Of a stretch of DNA of 64,000 bases, positions 1 to 12,624 are shown piece after piece (positions within the stretch are counted from its first letter, which is position 1; every line of letters begins with the position of its first letter). The translations under genes were made by a program, and so were the position numbers. Under the pieces are notes generated by a model. That model was given only the letters and a program-made list of their open reading frames with translations, was not told the DNA's origin and did no database searches. The DNA comes from Bipolaris cookei (lineage: Eukaryota; Ascomycota; Dothideomycetes; Pleosporales; Pleosporaceae). Location of the stretch: assembly GCA_002286855.1 (NCBI GenBank), contig NRSV01000065.1:145422-209421 (forward strand), given 5' to 3'.

Positions 1-2188
1 CTTACATCGGTCACAAGCCCTACTGACCCTACTTCTTTCCTTCTCTTCTCTTCTCCTTTTTACGGTCGCCAATTTGCGGTCGCCCGAACCTGCATTGTTC
101 GGTATGGCTGTCGCTGTGGCGTCAATGCTATTGGTAGACGTCCACGTGGACGACCCATGCCTCGAACTGTTGCCAGGGGAGTACCCCTGATGTGGGCTAA
201 CGTCCTCCATAGTTCGAGATGTCAGAAAGGCTTGGTTATCAGACGTTTCCGAACGTTTAAAAGGCGGAATCAGGAGCTTCAGGGCAGGTCGGATAAGAGC
301 TGTGAGAATAGCCGGATCTGCCGGAAAAACTGTGCACTAGGCCGGAAAGGGTATCAAGGGAACATGACTGTGCTACCACCTGTACGAAGTCTTGAAGTTG
401 TTACTATTTTGATCTAGATTCTACTCAATTAACTCAGTTGCAGTAGATTATTGTCGATTCAGAAGTGGCGAGTTCGGATAAATACTACTGTACAGAGATA
501 TGCTTGTGTAAAACGCTACCTGCCATTCGCTGCGAGCTGTTCACAATCCAAAACGCAATCCTCAGTATTACTGGCGCAACGATATATTACTTTACCAGAA
601 AAATCACGCCGCACTTTGGTTAGGCAACATGAGAATTTCTTTGGTATGTGGGAGCATTTTAAACCATGTACTCATAACAAACATATCTCAACAAAATCGT
701 TATTGTGTGCTGTTATCAGCAAATATTCTCATTTCTATCGTTAGTCAATAAAATAAGATAAGAGAGAAAGGAGTCAGACCAAAAACTGAAGCGTATCGCG
801 CATGCTTGTAGTAGACCTATCTGGAAGTCGTGCTGATATGTGATAGGGAGACAGATGACTTTGGTCGGAAATATGTCGGCTTTGCCCGCATTGAAACTTA
901 CTGTGCAAAGTATCTTTCAGCCATGAAATTCACAAAAACGCCGGAGATAGTAAGCACAGGACGAGGCAGATTCCGAACAAGGGTTAAATGCAGGGATGAT
1001 GCTAACAGGCTTAGACGGACATAGAAGACGGTAAGAATTTTGCGATGCCCGGTCAAAACATGGTTCGATTCACCGAAAACCCTACCGACGAAATGTTTTT
1101 TTAAGTTCCATACAGATGCCATCAGGGTAGTGCCTAAGGCATGCCAAGGTGTCGGATACTATAGGCCCATCTCTTGCGTGCTTGCCTAGGCTTGGTTGGA
1201 GCTGAGATAGTCTGGTGGGTACCCCCATGCCATTTCTTAGCGAGATGGTGTTGCCGAACAGCTGTCCAAACTTGGTTATAATGCAGAGGTTATTCTTCAG
1301 TACAACACGTATAATACATAGTAGAGTGCTGCCTGAAGTAATGGTCCATCTCTTGAACCACACACGCGTTATGTTGGTAAGTGCCTAGAATATTCCGTAA
1401 TCGAAATGGAAGGTGTGGAGTAGGAAGGACTCTACCATAAAGCCGTGGGTGGGGCTATCCAGTGGTTGTTGAGTCCCGTGACTATCAATGCACCCTTGGC
1501 ACCGCAAGTCAAGCCACTGTGTGTATGTGAGTGGCAGGGAGGAAAACAAGAGGCCGCCTTGGTGCCAGACCTAGCGGACACCCTGGACAAAACCCGCCTG
1601 GCAAGTCGATAACAAGCTTCACCGTTGGACGAGAGCAGTGACGCGCCATCAGCTGCTTCTCTACGAACTGACTCTTGGCGCAGAATTCAATGCATCCAGC
1701 TCTTGGCCTAGAGGTTTGGTGAATGCTACTAGCAGGCTCTGCCGTTTGGTAGGCTTGGAAACCGACCCATATGACGTTGGCTCTGTGGCGTAAGTGTGGT
1801 TCTGGAGCGGATCTCGGCACCGGTGCGGGCACGCCGAGAGTTTAGTTGGGCTCGGCGGACAGTAAGCGAGCGGGAAGCTTGGCTCGCCCCAGTTTGCGCG
1901 CCACTCCATTCACCCTCCCTCCCGCCGGTGAACGCTCGTCACCAACCCCGCTGTCGTCATACTTGATAAAATCTCACATCCAGAACATCCAACCCAGCTT
2001 CTGTTCAGGAGTATTGGGCGTAGTATCCATGGCCACACGCACCGTAAGATGGTGGGTGCCATGATGAGGCGGCTCTGATGCACATGTAACGTATGTAGGT
2101 GAATGCATGCAGACATGCAGCTCATTGTTGGACAATGCCGACCCCGAAGGTGACGTCCTTGCACCGGCCCCAAGCTATCTCCAACCAT
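1..2188. other. intergenic left flank, no supportable gene
   Basis: All six frames hold only short, low-complexity or overlapping ORFs with no recognisable motif. No tRNA, terminal repeats or retroelement motifs were seen. The left part (about 400-1400) is somewhat AT-richer with frequent stops in all frames, which would fit decayed repeat DNA, but I cannot name a family. Confidence 0.5.
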
Positions 2189-2219
2189 GCCAAGATGTCG
2201 ATATCGCACGGTTCTTGGC
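2189..2219. promoter_or_regulatory. pair of PacC-type sites upstream of the ENA ATPase
   Basis: GCCAAG lies at 2189-2194 and its reverse complement CTTGGC at 2214-2219, about 120-150 bp before the ATPase start codon. GCCARG is the core target of the alkaline-pH regulator PacC/Rim101, and ENA ATPases are known alkaline- and salt-induced PacC targets. A further GCCAAG is at 1143-1148. A six-base motif occurs often by chance, so the assignment rests on spacing and biology. Confidence 0.35.
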
Positions 2220-2336
2220 TTTCGCCATGTGTGTGCCGCTTGCATCTCTCCCCACGGGTGCTTAAAGGTAGCAGAGCCCCCGCAGCGGGAATGCTTGACT
2301 CTTTACTTTTCTTCTTAGCACCCAGAAGTACTCACA

Positions 2337-5300
2337 ATGGGCAAGAAGCAACCCTCCCTTGAGGGCCACAAGTCTGGCCAGGCTAACAACCCCCTCTCCA
2401 AGCCCGCCCACGCCCTTACCTGGAAGCAGGTTGTTGAGGAGGTCAAGTGCAATGCCGAAGACGGACTCACCACTGCCGAAGCAAAGTCTCGACATGAAAA
2501 GTATGGGAACAACGATCTCGGCGACGATGGAGGAGTATCGCCGGCCAAAATTCTGCTAAGACAGGTCGCCAACGCTATGACGCTGGTAGGTCAAATGCCA
2601 TCACTGCGAACCAGAGACAGTGAAAACTAACCCAACGCAGATTTTAATTGCAGCCATGGCTGTCTCATTTGCTATTGAATCATGGATCGAGGGTGGTGTA
2701 GTAACTGCCATCATTCTGCTCAATGTTGTCATCGGGTTTGTGCAAGAATACAATGCTGAAAAGACAATGGACTCGCTCCGATCCTTGTCTTCGCCTACTG
2801 CCACCGCTGCCCGAGACGGAAAAACGGTTACGATCCCGACTATCGAGGTAGTTCCCGGCGATCTGATCGAGTTGAAGACGGGTGACACTGTTCCAGCGGA
2901 TATTCGGTACGTCATTGCCACGCTAAACTCAATTTTGGGCCACACACCACTAACATGGACACAGTATCATTGAGGCTTTGAACTTCGAGACCGATGAGGC
3001 CCTGCTTACCGGAGAATCACTTCCTGTATCCAAAGATGGCGATGCCGTCTTTGACGAGGATACTGGTCCTGGCGACCGTCTTAACATTGCCTACAGTTCC
3101 TCGACTGTCACCAAGGGACGTGCTCGCGGTGTTGTTTTCGCTACTGGCATGTACACTGAGATTGGATCTATTGCCATGTCCCTCCGACAGAAGGGTTCAC
3201 GTGTCCGAGAGGTCAAGCGCAAGCCCGATGGAAAGGCTAAGCCGCATCGCTATGCCCAGGCATGGTCCTTGACTCTTGCTGATATGGTTGGCCACTTCCT
3301 TGGTGTTAACGTCGGTACTCCGCTGCAAAAGAAACTCGCTCGCCTTGCTATCCTCTTGTTTGGCGTTGCGGTCGTCTGCGCTATCATTGTGCTTGCCGCC
3401 AACGAATTCTCTAACAACAGCGAGGTTATCATCTATGCCGTTGCTACTGGTCTCTCCATGATCCCAGCCTCTCTGACAGTCGTCCTGACCATCACCATGG
3501 CTGCCGGTACAAAACGCATGGTGCAGCGTCACGTTATTGTGCGCAACTTGAAGTCTCTTGAGGCCCTTGGTGGTGTTACCGACATTTGTTCCGACAAGAC
3601 CGGTACCCTCACACAAGGAAAGATGGTTGCAAAGAAGGCTTGGATCCCTGCCAAGGGCACTTATTCTGTTGGACAGTCTGACGAGCCGCACAACCCCACT
3701 GCCGGAGCTCTGTCTTTCAACCCCAAGCAACCCCGACACATTGACGCTGACATGGACGAAAAGACTTCGACCTGGGAGGAGCTTCTCCAAGACAACCCGC
3801 ATTTTGTAGACTATCTCAAGGTTGCATCACTCGCTAATCTGGCTCACGTTCACCAGACTGATGAGGGCCAATGGAACGCACGAGGTGACCCCACGGAAAT
3901 CGCTATCCAGGTATTCGCATCTCGCTTCAAATGGAACCGTCTCGAACACACGGGTGGTGACACACCTGCCTGGAAGCAACTCGCTGAATTCCCCTTCGAC
4001 TCTGATGTTAAGAAGATGTCTGTGATCTTCGAAGAAACTGTTACCAACAAAAAATATGTCTTCACCAAGGGTGCCGTTGAGCGAGTCATCTATTCATGCA
4101 CACGTGTATTCACTGATGAGAGTGACGCTGGCGTTGAGCTGGACGATGACTACCGTGAGGAGATTTTGGCCAACATGGAATCACTCGCTGCCATGGGGCT
4201 GCGTGTCTTGGCTCTTGCAAGCAAGGAATACGATGGACCTTCCCCTAAAAAGGGCGAGGAACTGCAACGCGAGGGCATCGAGCAAGATCTCATCTTTCGT
4301 GGTCTTGTCGGTTTGTATGATCCCCCTAGACCTGAAACGGCTGGCTCTGTTCGTCAATGCCAGAAGGCGGGCATCGAAGTCCATATGCTTACTGGTGATC
4401 ATCCTGGAACTGCTCGCGCCATTGCTATTGAAGTCGGTATCGTGCCTTCGAACATGGGAACTCTTCCCAAGGAAACCACGGACGCCATGGTCATGACTGC
4501 ATCTCAGTTCGACAAGCTCACCGACGACGAAATCGATGCCCTCCCACTTCTCCCACTTGTCATTGCTCGTTGCGCCCCCAACACCAAGGTCCGTATGATT
4601 GACGCGCTCCATCGACGAAAGGCTTTCACTGGTATGACTGGTGACGGTGTCAACGACTCTCCATCTCTGAAGCGCTCGGATGTCGGTATCGGAATGGGTA
4701 CAGGATCTGATGTCGCCAAAGACGCTTCTGATATCGTTCTGACCGACGACAACTTTGCATCTATTCTCAACGCTATCGAGGAGGGCCGCCGCATGTTTGA
4801 CAACATTCAGAAATTTATTCTGCACTTGCTCGCCCAAAACATTGCGCAGGCATGTGTGTTGCTTATTGGTCTTGCATTCAAGGACGAGAGTGGACTTTCC
4901 GTCTTCCCTGTGTCTCCGGTTGAAGTCATGTGGATCATTATGATTACCTCGTCGCTTCCTGACATGGGTCTTGGTTTCGAAGTCGCTGCGCCAGATATTC
5001 TCAACAGACCTCCACAGAGTGTAAGTCTCCCGTCACTGAACAGAATGTTTTCCGGACATTTACTGACAAGCCACAGCTCAAGCGTGGTGTTTTCACCCTC
5101 GAGGTCATCTGCGATATGTTCGTCTACGGTCTCTGGATTGCTGCACTCTGCCTAGGCGCCTTCTCCCTTGTTATGTTCGGCTTTGGTGATGGTAACCTGG
5201 GATTCAACTGCAATGAGACGTACAACCCCACTTGCGAGACCGTTTTCCGCGCTCGTGCGACCACTTTTGCCTGCCTTACCTGGTTTTCGGTTTTCCTGGC

Positions 5301-5712
5301 ATGGCAAATGTTGGACATGCGCCGCTCATTCTTCAGGATGCAGCCTGGATCGAACAAGTACTTCACACAATGGGCACTCGATGTCTGGCGCAACAAGTTC
5401 CTCTTTTTCTCTATTGTCTTTGCGTTTGTCACCATCTTTCCCGTCCTGTACATTCCCGTCATCAACGACAAGGTCTTCAGACACAAAGGAATCAGCTGGG
5501 AATGGGCCATTGTCTTCATTGCCACATTCCTCTTCTTCCTCGGCATTGAGTCATGGAAGTGGAGCAAGCGAGTCTACTTCAGGAGGCGCGAGGCGAAGAG
5601 TGGTGGTGGCAGGCGGGGCTCCATTGATCTGGAGCAACGTGTATTTGAGCGATACCTCAGCACAGCCATCAGCACCGACGAAGATGCGACAGACAAGAAG
5701 TCGTCTGCTTAG
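2337..5712 (+). CDS. ENA1: ENA-type (P-type IID) Na+/K+-exporting ATPase
   Basis: Plasma-membrane P-type ATPase that exports Na+ or K+ under salt and alkaline stress. Four exons, 2337-2585, 2641-2906, 2965-5020 and 5077-5712, give 1068 aa, a normal length for fungal ENA pumps. The order is: N-terminal cation-ATPase domain; dephosphorylation motif TGES at about 187-190; TM4 with SMIPASL; phosphorylation motif DKTGTLTQG with the acceptor Asp near 382; hinge motif GDGVND near 731-736; then C-terminal membrane segments. The TM4-to-DKTG stretch and the ICSDKTGTLTQGKM context match ENA rather than SERCA or PMCA families. The tail after the last helix is basic and Ser-rich. The start is the first ATG of the frame, in the context CACAATGG. 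All intron phases close and there is no lesion. Confidence 0.96.
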
Positions 5713-7135
5713 ACGTGCAAGCGAACGATTTGGAACGATGATACCAATGCTATGTCTTTATTTGGATTTTGAATGTTTTATGGTAGATGGTAGTCTGCAA
5801 AGGGGAGTTTGAATTTGTTTGCATAGCATGCTATTACGATACCTTGGGCACTCTGTGCTGGGACAGATAGGATTTTCTAGTTATATCACGAACATAGTAA
5901 TTAAGACATGATAAACAACAACATTGGACTAGGTCATTGTGACTGAGAGTGTTGGTACAACTGCGGGTTTGTTTGCTCCGTACATACTCACAGCACAGCA
6001 GCGGTAGAGTGCCGTGCCCACTCTTATGCCGAAGATAGCCACAGTAATCAATCAGCTTAGCTGTATGTCAATATATCCTTGAGTTGGTTTATTGAGATAG
6101 GATTGCTTTTTCTCAAACCTTGTGTAGCCATGCAGTGGGCTGCTGCTGGTTAGGCGTCCCAACATGATCCACAGGCGGCCTTCTGGACTCGGTTACACGG
6201 GTGGGAGGATGACTTGGCAATCTTTTCCGCTCCACTCCATACCAAGGCCGATGGGTGGGCTCTCTGGGCGTCTAGAGCTCGCTAACAGCCAAATTGCATC
6301 TCAGGCTTCTTCTGGCAAACGTCAGCCCAGACAGCCGAGACTACGTGTTATTGATTGTCCAAGACAAAGCAAGGGTGGGTGTGCGACTGGTGGAGCGGAG
6401 TTGTCTTGGACATGCGGACTGATATAAGAGGCATCAGCTGCATATCGAAACAAGACCTGACAGATGTCTATCTCGAGGATCAACGTGACATGACAAGGCG
6501 CAGCGCTATCACTGCCATGAGTCCCCAGGCCAGGAGTGTTCAACACACTGTATGTAAGCCCACTGCGCCTACTGCAGAGACGCGCGGGTTGCCGCGTTTG
6601 GCCATCAGTAAGAAAGTAGCCACCACATGGTCAATACGACCAACACGACCAACACGACCCTATGTGGTCGAGTGGCTTGTAGACCGGTCATTTATATACT
6701 ATGTTGTCGAATAGGGCTAAGAAGATAGAAACCGAAGCTGACAACGGACTACGTGGCTTTGGAGGCTGTGTGGATGGAGATGTCATACACCCCAGGCGGA
6801 GCCTCGGATAGGATCAAGTCCGAGGTCCTGTGTCTCTTAGGTCATAACCCACTGCGAACCTCGCCACCTGCTTACCCGAACCCAAACCAAACTCACCTTG
6901 TCACCCGCCAGCTGCCGCGGAAATAACCACAAAAGGGCATTTTGCACCTGATCCACAACCAAACCCCTTATCGTCAGGCATTCTGTCTCGAGGCCATCGG
7001 CTGCACGCGCAATCCATTCCTGCCGTCTTAGCTGCTTGCGTCAGTTCCGTCGCCTGCGTTCCCCGCAACGTGCCTCTCCACCTGCATCGCTTTCTCTCCG
7101 ATCCGATACCAGGACCTAGTAGACCGCAACTTGCC
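5713..7135. other. intergenic region with a short 9-bp tandem repeat
   Basis: No credible coding sequence. At 6637-6660 the unit CGACCAACA is repeated about 2.7 times. It is bracketed by CCACAT (about 6624) and ATGTGG (about 6661), which could pair. The rest is 3' flank of the ATPase and upstream region of the RING gene. Confidence 0.5.
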
Positions 7136-8139
7136 ATGCCAGCAGTTTCTGGTGAGCACGACGTGCATTTTCTCCATGCGCGAGAATGGCAAAAGACTAT
7201 CGGCAACTCGGGTATGACGCCTACTGCATTTAGCTTCTTGATTCCTGTATTTGTCGTGGCTATCATAGCGCCTTTGTAAGTATTTCCAAATCTAGATAAT
7301 CATCCCATCTTTATGCGAATCACGGCCTTTTATGGACAATTGTAAAATAATTCCCACCAAGTGGTCCAGGTATGAGATGTTTGGGTTAATTGAATGAACA
7401 GTGTGTGCATCTTTTGCATTCGCAAACGACGACGACAACAAATTCCTGTCACAACACGGCCAACAACAAAAGTCAAGAAGCCTGCGCTAAGACGAGAAGA
7501 AGCAAGAGAGAAGCTCAAAGAAGTCACTGAAATATCCTCGCAAGCAAGCGATGTCGGAGAAGAAAACCGAGAGAGGCCCGAAGGAGAATCCCAGTCTATA
7601 TCTGAACGAGAGTGGTATGCCAACCTATCATTCCACATAGTATTGACATGAATCCTGACACACCCATCAGTGCCATATGTCTCTCAGCCCTTTACCCACC
7701 ATCCCCGCCAGAGCCCGCAAAACTCTCACCAGAAACACCTAATTCCGACACTCCCGCACCTTCATCCATAACATCCGACCAATCCAAATCCACCAGCCCA
7801 ACCATCACCACCCCCCAATCCGACTCGGAACCCATCCTCAAGCTCACCGCCTGCTCCCATGAGTTCCATGCCGAATGCCTCGTATCCTGGTTTATCCTGC
7901 GCAAAACCAGTTGCCCCATCTGCCGCTCTATGTACATGAGCAAAGAAGAAATGGACAAATACGATGAGGGCGAGCAAATCGCCCTCGGCAGGACACCTTC
8001 TGCCACCGTCACAACGCCTACTCCGGATCTTGAAGCCCAACAGCAGACAACGCCACCAGAAGCAACGGCTACGGTGCGCAACTGGCAGTACTTCTTGTAC
8101 GGCCGTGATGCGTATCGGCGTACGAGAGACAGAGGCTAG
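7136..8139 (+). CDS. membrane-anchored RING-H2 finger protein (probable E3 ubiquitin ligase)
   Basis: Exons 7136-7275, 7403-7614 and 7671-8139 join in phase. Near the N-terminus is a hydrophobic segment (AFSFLIPVFVVAIIA), followed by a juxtamembrane CIFCIRKRRR and a charged stretch. The RING-H2 finger begins CAIC right after intron 2, continues through a long low-complexity Ser/Pro insert, and ends CSHEFHAECLVSW then CPICR. This arrangement is typical of single-pass fungal RING-H2 ubiquitin ligases that recruit an E2 to membrane substrates. The substrate is unknown. The frame stops at TAG 8137-8139. A strongly protein-like frame resumes downstream to 8323, so either a last intron (for example 8097-8187) or a frameshift near 8120 is likely and the C-terminus is uncertain. 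Confidence 0.8.
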
Positions 8140-8187
8140 AGCCAGGGCGGCGCAGGGGCAGAGTTAACCTGCCGTCGAGATGCAGAG

Positions 8188-8323
8188 TCAGTCTGCGACT
8201 GGTGGTGAAGAAAGTCAGCAATCCGATATTGATGCTACGGCTGCAGCTGCGGCTGTTGAAGCGACACAACAGTCGGAGCAGTCGGCTAAATCGAGATGGC
8301 AACGATTGCTCGGACGGGAGTGA
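8188..8323 (+). other. possible last exon of the RING gene
   Basis: The frame up to TGA 8321-8323 encodes a Gln/Ser/Ala-rich stretch ending SRWQRLLGRE, which reads like a conserved C-terminus. It is reachable by an intron 8097-8187 (donor GTACGG, branch-like TTAAC about 20 bp before an AG). It could also be reached by a one-base frameshift near 8120 plus a nonsense TAA at 8165-8167. Confidence 0.45.
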
Positions 8324-8918
8324 TATCGTATCACCACTGCGACATGACCGATACGATCTCGACTTTTGACGAGCAGTTTCACGTTTACTTATTGTACATC
8401 GTTTTCTCTTTTACCTCTCCCTCTCCCTCTCTCTTTCTTTTCTGGGAATTATATGCTACGAATGGGTTGTTTGTGAATATAATTTTGGGGTATATCATGT
8501 TTTGTTTGTTCTAGTCACAGTTTGCACAGAGTTCGAGATACCCAGAAATGGTTTTCTTCCCAAAGGGAATACATTTTGTTTTTTTTTGGCTACGATTAGA
8601 TGTCTATTGTTGTGGAAAGTCATAGTAAGTATCGGGTAAATTGTACAGAGTGTATTATCACAGGACATGTGGAATATGATGTTTCTTACTAAGGAAAAAT
8701 TAAGTATTACATGCAAGGACTTGCACGCAAAACTTGATTGAGATAATTGAAAACAAACGTGACATATCAGACACCAAGATTCAAGCCAATCGTACATCTA
8801 TTCTTGACACATGGACAAAATGGGGGGGTATTCTGATGACAAAGGCAAAAATCCACCACCATCTACCAATAACACCAATATCTACTATATAATCCAAAAT
8901 GCCTTTTCTCCATCACAA
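8324..8918. other. convergent 3' intergenic region
   Basis: Lies between the ends of the RING gene (+) and the DDHD gene (-). It is AT-rich and has CT-rich and T-rich runs (about 8395-8445 and 8577-8588). No gene is visible. It probably holds both polyadenylation regions. Confidence 0.5.
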
Positions 8919-11900
8919 CTACTCCTTTGGTTTAAACACACGATGTCTAGCCAATAGCTGCGAAATCATAAAATGCGATACGTCCTCGTCCGCCCAATAC
9001 GTCATGTGACTAGCAATACTAGCCAGAAGCGAAATGTCAAAGGCCTGTATTGTCTTAATGTTAATATGCATGATTCCTAAGCAAAAAAGTAACAGTGGGA
9101 CGGCAGAGTACTTACGCCTTCCTGTATACTGTAATCCACCCTCCCATTCGAATTTAACCGGCGCACTTTTTGTTCCTCCTTTTTCAGCTTGCGGCTTCGT
9201 TCCTCGAGCTCCTGCCACTCGAGATCCTTTTCAATGTCGTGTTCGCCATCGTCTGTCTGCTGGCTCTTTCTGCGCTTCTGGAAGCCGGCAAAGAGGGTTT
9301 CAATGTCTGATTCGATCAGGGTGGGTGGATGCTCGCCGTCTTCGCCTTCGGCAATGGTTTCTTGGCCGAGGCGACGGCGGCGTTCTTCGCTGATGAAGGC
9401 GCTGGTGGGCTCATTGAGGCCCGGGACGAGATTCAGATTGCCAGAGTTGGGAGCGACGGTTAGAGGGCGAGAGGATCGTTGGCCTTGGGCGCCGCCGGCC
9501 ATGTCGGTTCCCGAAATGCCTAGGCTTCGGTTGAGGAGTCCACTCGCGATACCTGAGGAATATTTGTTAATACCAATAAGAACATGAGAATGAGCATAGG
9601 CAATTGCTTGGAGCTCCCAGTATTGCAATTCAAAATAGCGACTTCTAAATTAGATCAACACTTACCTGAGCCGAGAGAGGTCCAGAAGTCTGTCACGCCC
9701 TGACCAACTCGTTGACCAATGCCAGTGATACCCTGAGCGGCTGGTGTGCCAAAAATACCTTTCTTCGTATATGGTAGAGGTTGCGCCTTCAGAGAAGACA
9801 TGGCTGGTGATATCAGAGGTTCAAGACGATAGCTAATGGGATCGGTCGGGTGGAAGATGTTGAAAACTTGCTTGCAAAGTGGCGAGGAAATCGTTATATC
9901 GAAAGCATGCTCATCAACCTCTGGCGCAAATGGGTCATCAATAGGTGTCGCAGGTGTTACCGGTGGGACAAAGGTAGCTGAAGGAGCTTGTGGTCTTCCG
10001 GCAATCGTTCTTCCCTTGAGCATCTGGAACAGGCCGATAGGTGATCCAAGGGCATAGAAATCTTCTACTTCAAAGTCCAGTTTCAGGCCTTCTTCAGTTG
10101 ATCGCCGTTGTTTGGTTGATTGTGAACTCGGTTTCGCCTTGGGATCTTTTTGCATGCATAAAACATCAAACATGATAGCAGAACCAAGTGAGTGACCAAC
10201 AAGACTGACTTTACCCTTGAAAGAAGGATTGCGCTCTTTGAAAAGGTGGTAGGCACGGTTGAGTTCCTTGACAACGATTCGTGAAATATGGCCTTTGTAT
10301 GCGGGGCTTTGGTATAGTAAAATGTCAAGAGCGAGATCTGTAAGAAAGTTACGAACGGCAGGAACACCTTCAACGGTAATGTCTTCGAGGTTAGGGTATT
10401 CTTCGTCTTCATGGTCGAGATCGCCCAAATCATGTTCCTTGCGATTATGTTTGAGACTTTGTTTTGGGAAATCTAGAAGGTGTCGCCAAATGATAGGAAT
10501 GCACTGGATACGGTTGTTCTTGGTTGTTGACTCAACCTCTGCATTGAGAGCCTGTAGGTCGGGTGAGGCTGCATACACAGACTTGAGAGATTTACGCATA
10601 GTGTTCACGTCATGGATAAAGTTGATTGACTCCATGCGCATGCCAAGTCGTTGCCCGATACCATGGGTGACCAGAAGCAGATGCTCGATTTCACGGCCTT
10701 GGTCACTGTCGTTCTGAGCCTTGTAATCCTCACGCATCTCCTTTTCTTCACGTTTTCGCATTGCCTCTTCCTGCTGCTGCTCATATTCAGGTTTCGATGA
10801 CGTCAACAGCGAGGATACCTGCCTCTCTAGATTGCGTCTGCGCGTTTGCGAAGGCGACATGCTCCTTTCATTCTCCGATGTGTCTTCATCAGTACTAGCG
10901 TCCGAATCCGACTGCTTGCCGTGATCTGAACCATATGCCAGGGACGGGGTCTCGGGTCGCCCGCTCGGCTTCGCGCTCTGAGGGCCTTTGGCCAGAACCG
11001 GCTGCTTCTTCTTGTCTGCCGGGTCCGTATACCCGCGAATGTATTTGTTTCCAGCATAATGTGCGCCTCCAGCAAAGCGTTGGTACAAAGTGCTACCCAT
11101 ACGTGACCACATATCGTCCGTCAGCAACCATGCTGTTGTCTCATCTTGATAAGTCACAGTCGAATTTAGATGAGCGCCAAAAAGGCGATGCGTCCTGGGC
11201 AGGTCCGCGGGGGCGTTTGAATTTGTAGCAGAATATGCTGGCTTTGCGTCTTCGGCCTGATTTTCAGCTTCTTTTTTCAGACTATCATATGAAGACTTTG
11301 GTGTTACAGGATTCGATGTCGAGTCACGGTTCAGCCGGCCCAGTTCTTTTCGGTGGTCTTCACCAGCCAGCGGCCCCATGGACAGCGGCCTTGCGCGAGG
11401 TTGCGAAACTGCTCGCTTCTCCTCTGGTTTGCTAAACTTCCACGGCTTGACTTTTAGATAACCTTCCTCGAGCTGCATAGCCAGACCCTCGTCAACAGCC
11501 TCGCCATCTGGTGTAAACCACGTTCCTCGCTTAACATCGTATACCGGACCCAGCCAGTATGCTGGCGCCAACTCGCGTGTTTCTATCTCAACATCGAATA
11601 GATAGTCTTCGTTGACGGGGACCTTTGTGGTCTTGGGGGCCACAGGATTTGGCTGAATAGGCGTCAAAGGGCTTCCGATTCCTTTTCGCAACTCGTCCAT
11701 ATCCGTCTCGTCAGCTGTCTTCTGGAATGCTGTCTCAATAGCGCGCGAGTCGCTAGCACTAAAGGGTATCCATTTTCTGGGTTTAGGCAGGGCGGTATCG
11801 GGCGCCATGGCGTGTTTGGAGAGCGGTTTCCTTTTTGGAGTCTACAGCTGTCAGTCAAGGAAAACATGGACCGGCTCCTCCGAAACGCCTGCGCAAGACT

Positions 11901-12198
11901 CTCAGTACATTGGCGTACTTACGTCTATGGCATGGAACCACCTCACAGCCAACGGCGGGCAGTCCTGAGGATAGCGCTTGAGACTCAGCCGGTGCCTGCG
12001 ATCAATGATGTGGTCGCCTCCTTGCTGGGGAGCGAGCCCAGTCGCAATACGCTCCTTCTCCTTCTCTTGCTCCATCTTTTTTACTCTCTCCATACTTGCC
12101 TCGGGCTTGGGCGTCGATGGAGGCTTGGGGGTGCCGGCACGAGATGACCACGGCGAGAGATTTGAGAGGAAGCCCTGCTTGTTATCGGGGGCAGACAT
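8919..12198 (-). CDS. DDHD-domain phospholipase A1-type protein
   Basis: Exons on the minus strand: 12198-11923, 11841-9666, 9552-9116 and 9044-8919, giving 1004 aa. The N-terminus has the WWE-like RWFHAID segment spliced to PKRKPLSKHA, as in fungal relatives of yeast YOR022C and mammalian DDHD1/iPLA1. The lipase elbow is GHSLG, with the Ser near residue 643. The C-terminal DDHD domain shows RVDYSIQEG, then (across the last intron) FDISLL, ASHMTYW and DEDVSHFM, which supply the metal- and lipid-binding Asp/His residues. Family members hydrolyse phosphatidic acid or phospholipids at internal membranes or mitochondria. The start MSAPDNKQGFLSNLSPW was preferred over an in-frame upstream Met because it matches the usual N-terminal style. 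The gene is intact. Confidence 0.9.
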
Positions 12199-12624
12199 CC
12201 TGTCGACTGGTGGACTGCTCCCGCCCACGGAACGGAGTTTGCTGAGCCAGGACTGGGCGCGGTGTGGTGCAGCTTGGGGACAGGCGCGCTTCAGGCGGGG
12301 TGGGCGACAAAGCACGCGAAGAGCAATGCGTGGATGCAGCGTGGAAGCGGCGTGGATGCGACGTAATGGCGGTGAGAAAAACAGAAACGAAATAAAAAAT
12401 GAAGAATAGAAACGACTAAGTAATGGAGAGAGGTCAGGTCATGGCATGTGCGTGTGCGTGTGCATTGAGTTGAAGCATGTCTTGCATGTGCCTGCCGCGA
12501 CATAAGCCCGCCTGTTACATCACTCATTTTGGCCCCCTGTCGGTTCCCAACACGTGGGGCAACCATAAGTCCATCCCTTGATCATCTCCGAAAAGCACCG
12601 CCATTGCACCCTCAAACCATTGCC
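12199..12624. promoter_or_regulatory. divergent upstream region of the DDHD and 2EXR-like genes
   Basis: 426 bp between two start codons pointing away from each other. It contains a GTGCGTGTGCGTGTGC run at about 12449-12464. No TATA box was identified with confidence. Confidence 0.35.

Noticed and set aside
1058..1080. GGTTCGATTC, another tRNA T-loop look-alike
   Set aside because: The flanking bases do not form a 5-bp T stem and no cloverleaf fits.
3197..3802. 201-codon ORF antisense to the ENA ATPase
   Set aside because: Shadow of a strongly coding sense frame with unmistakable P-type ATPase motifs.
4181..4837. 218-codon ORF antisense to the ENA ATPase
   Set aside because: Same reason; it runs antisense through the GDGVND region.
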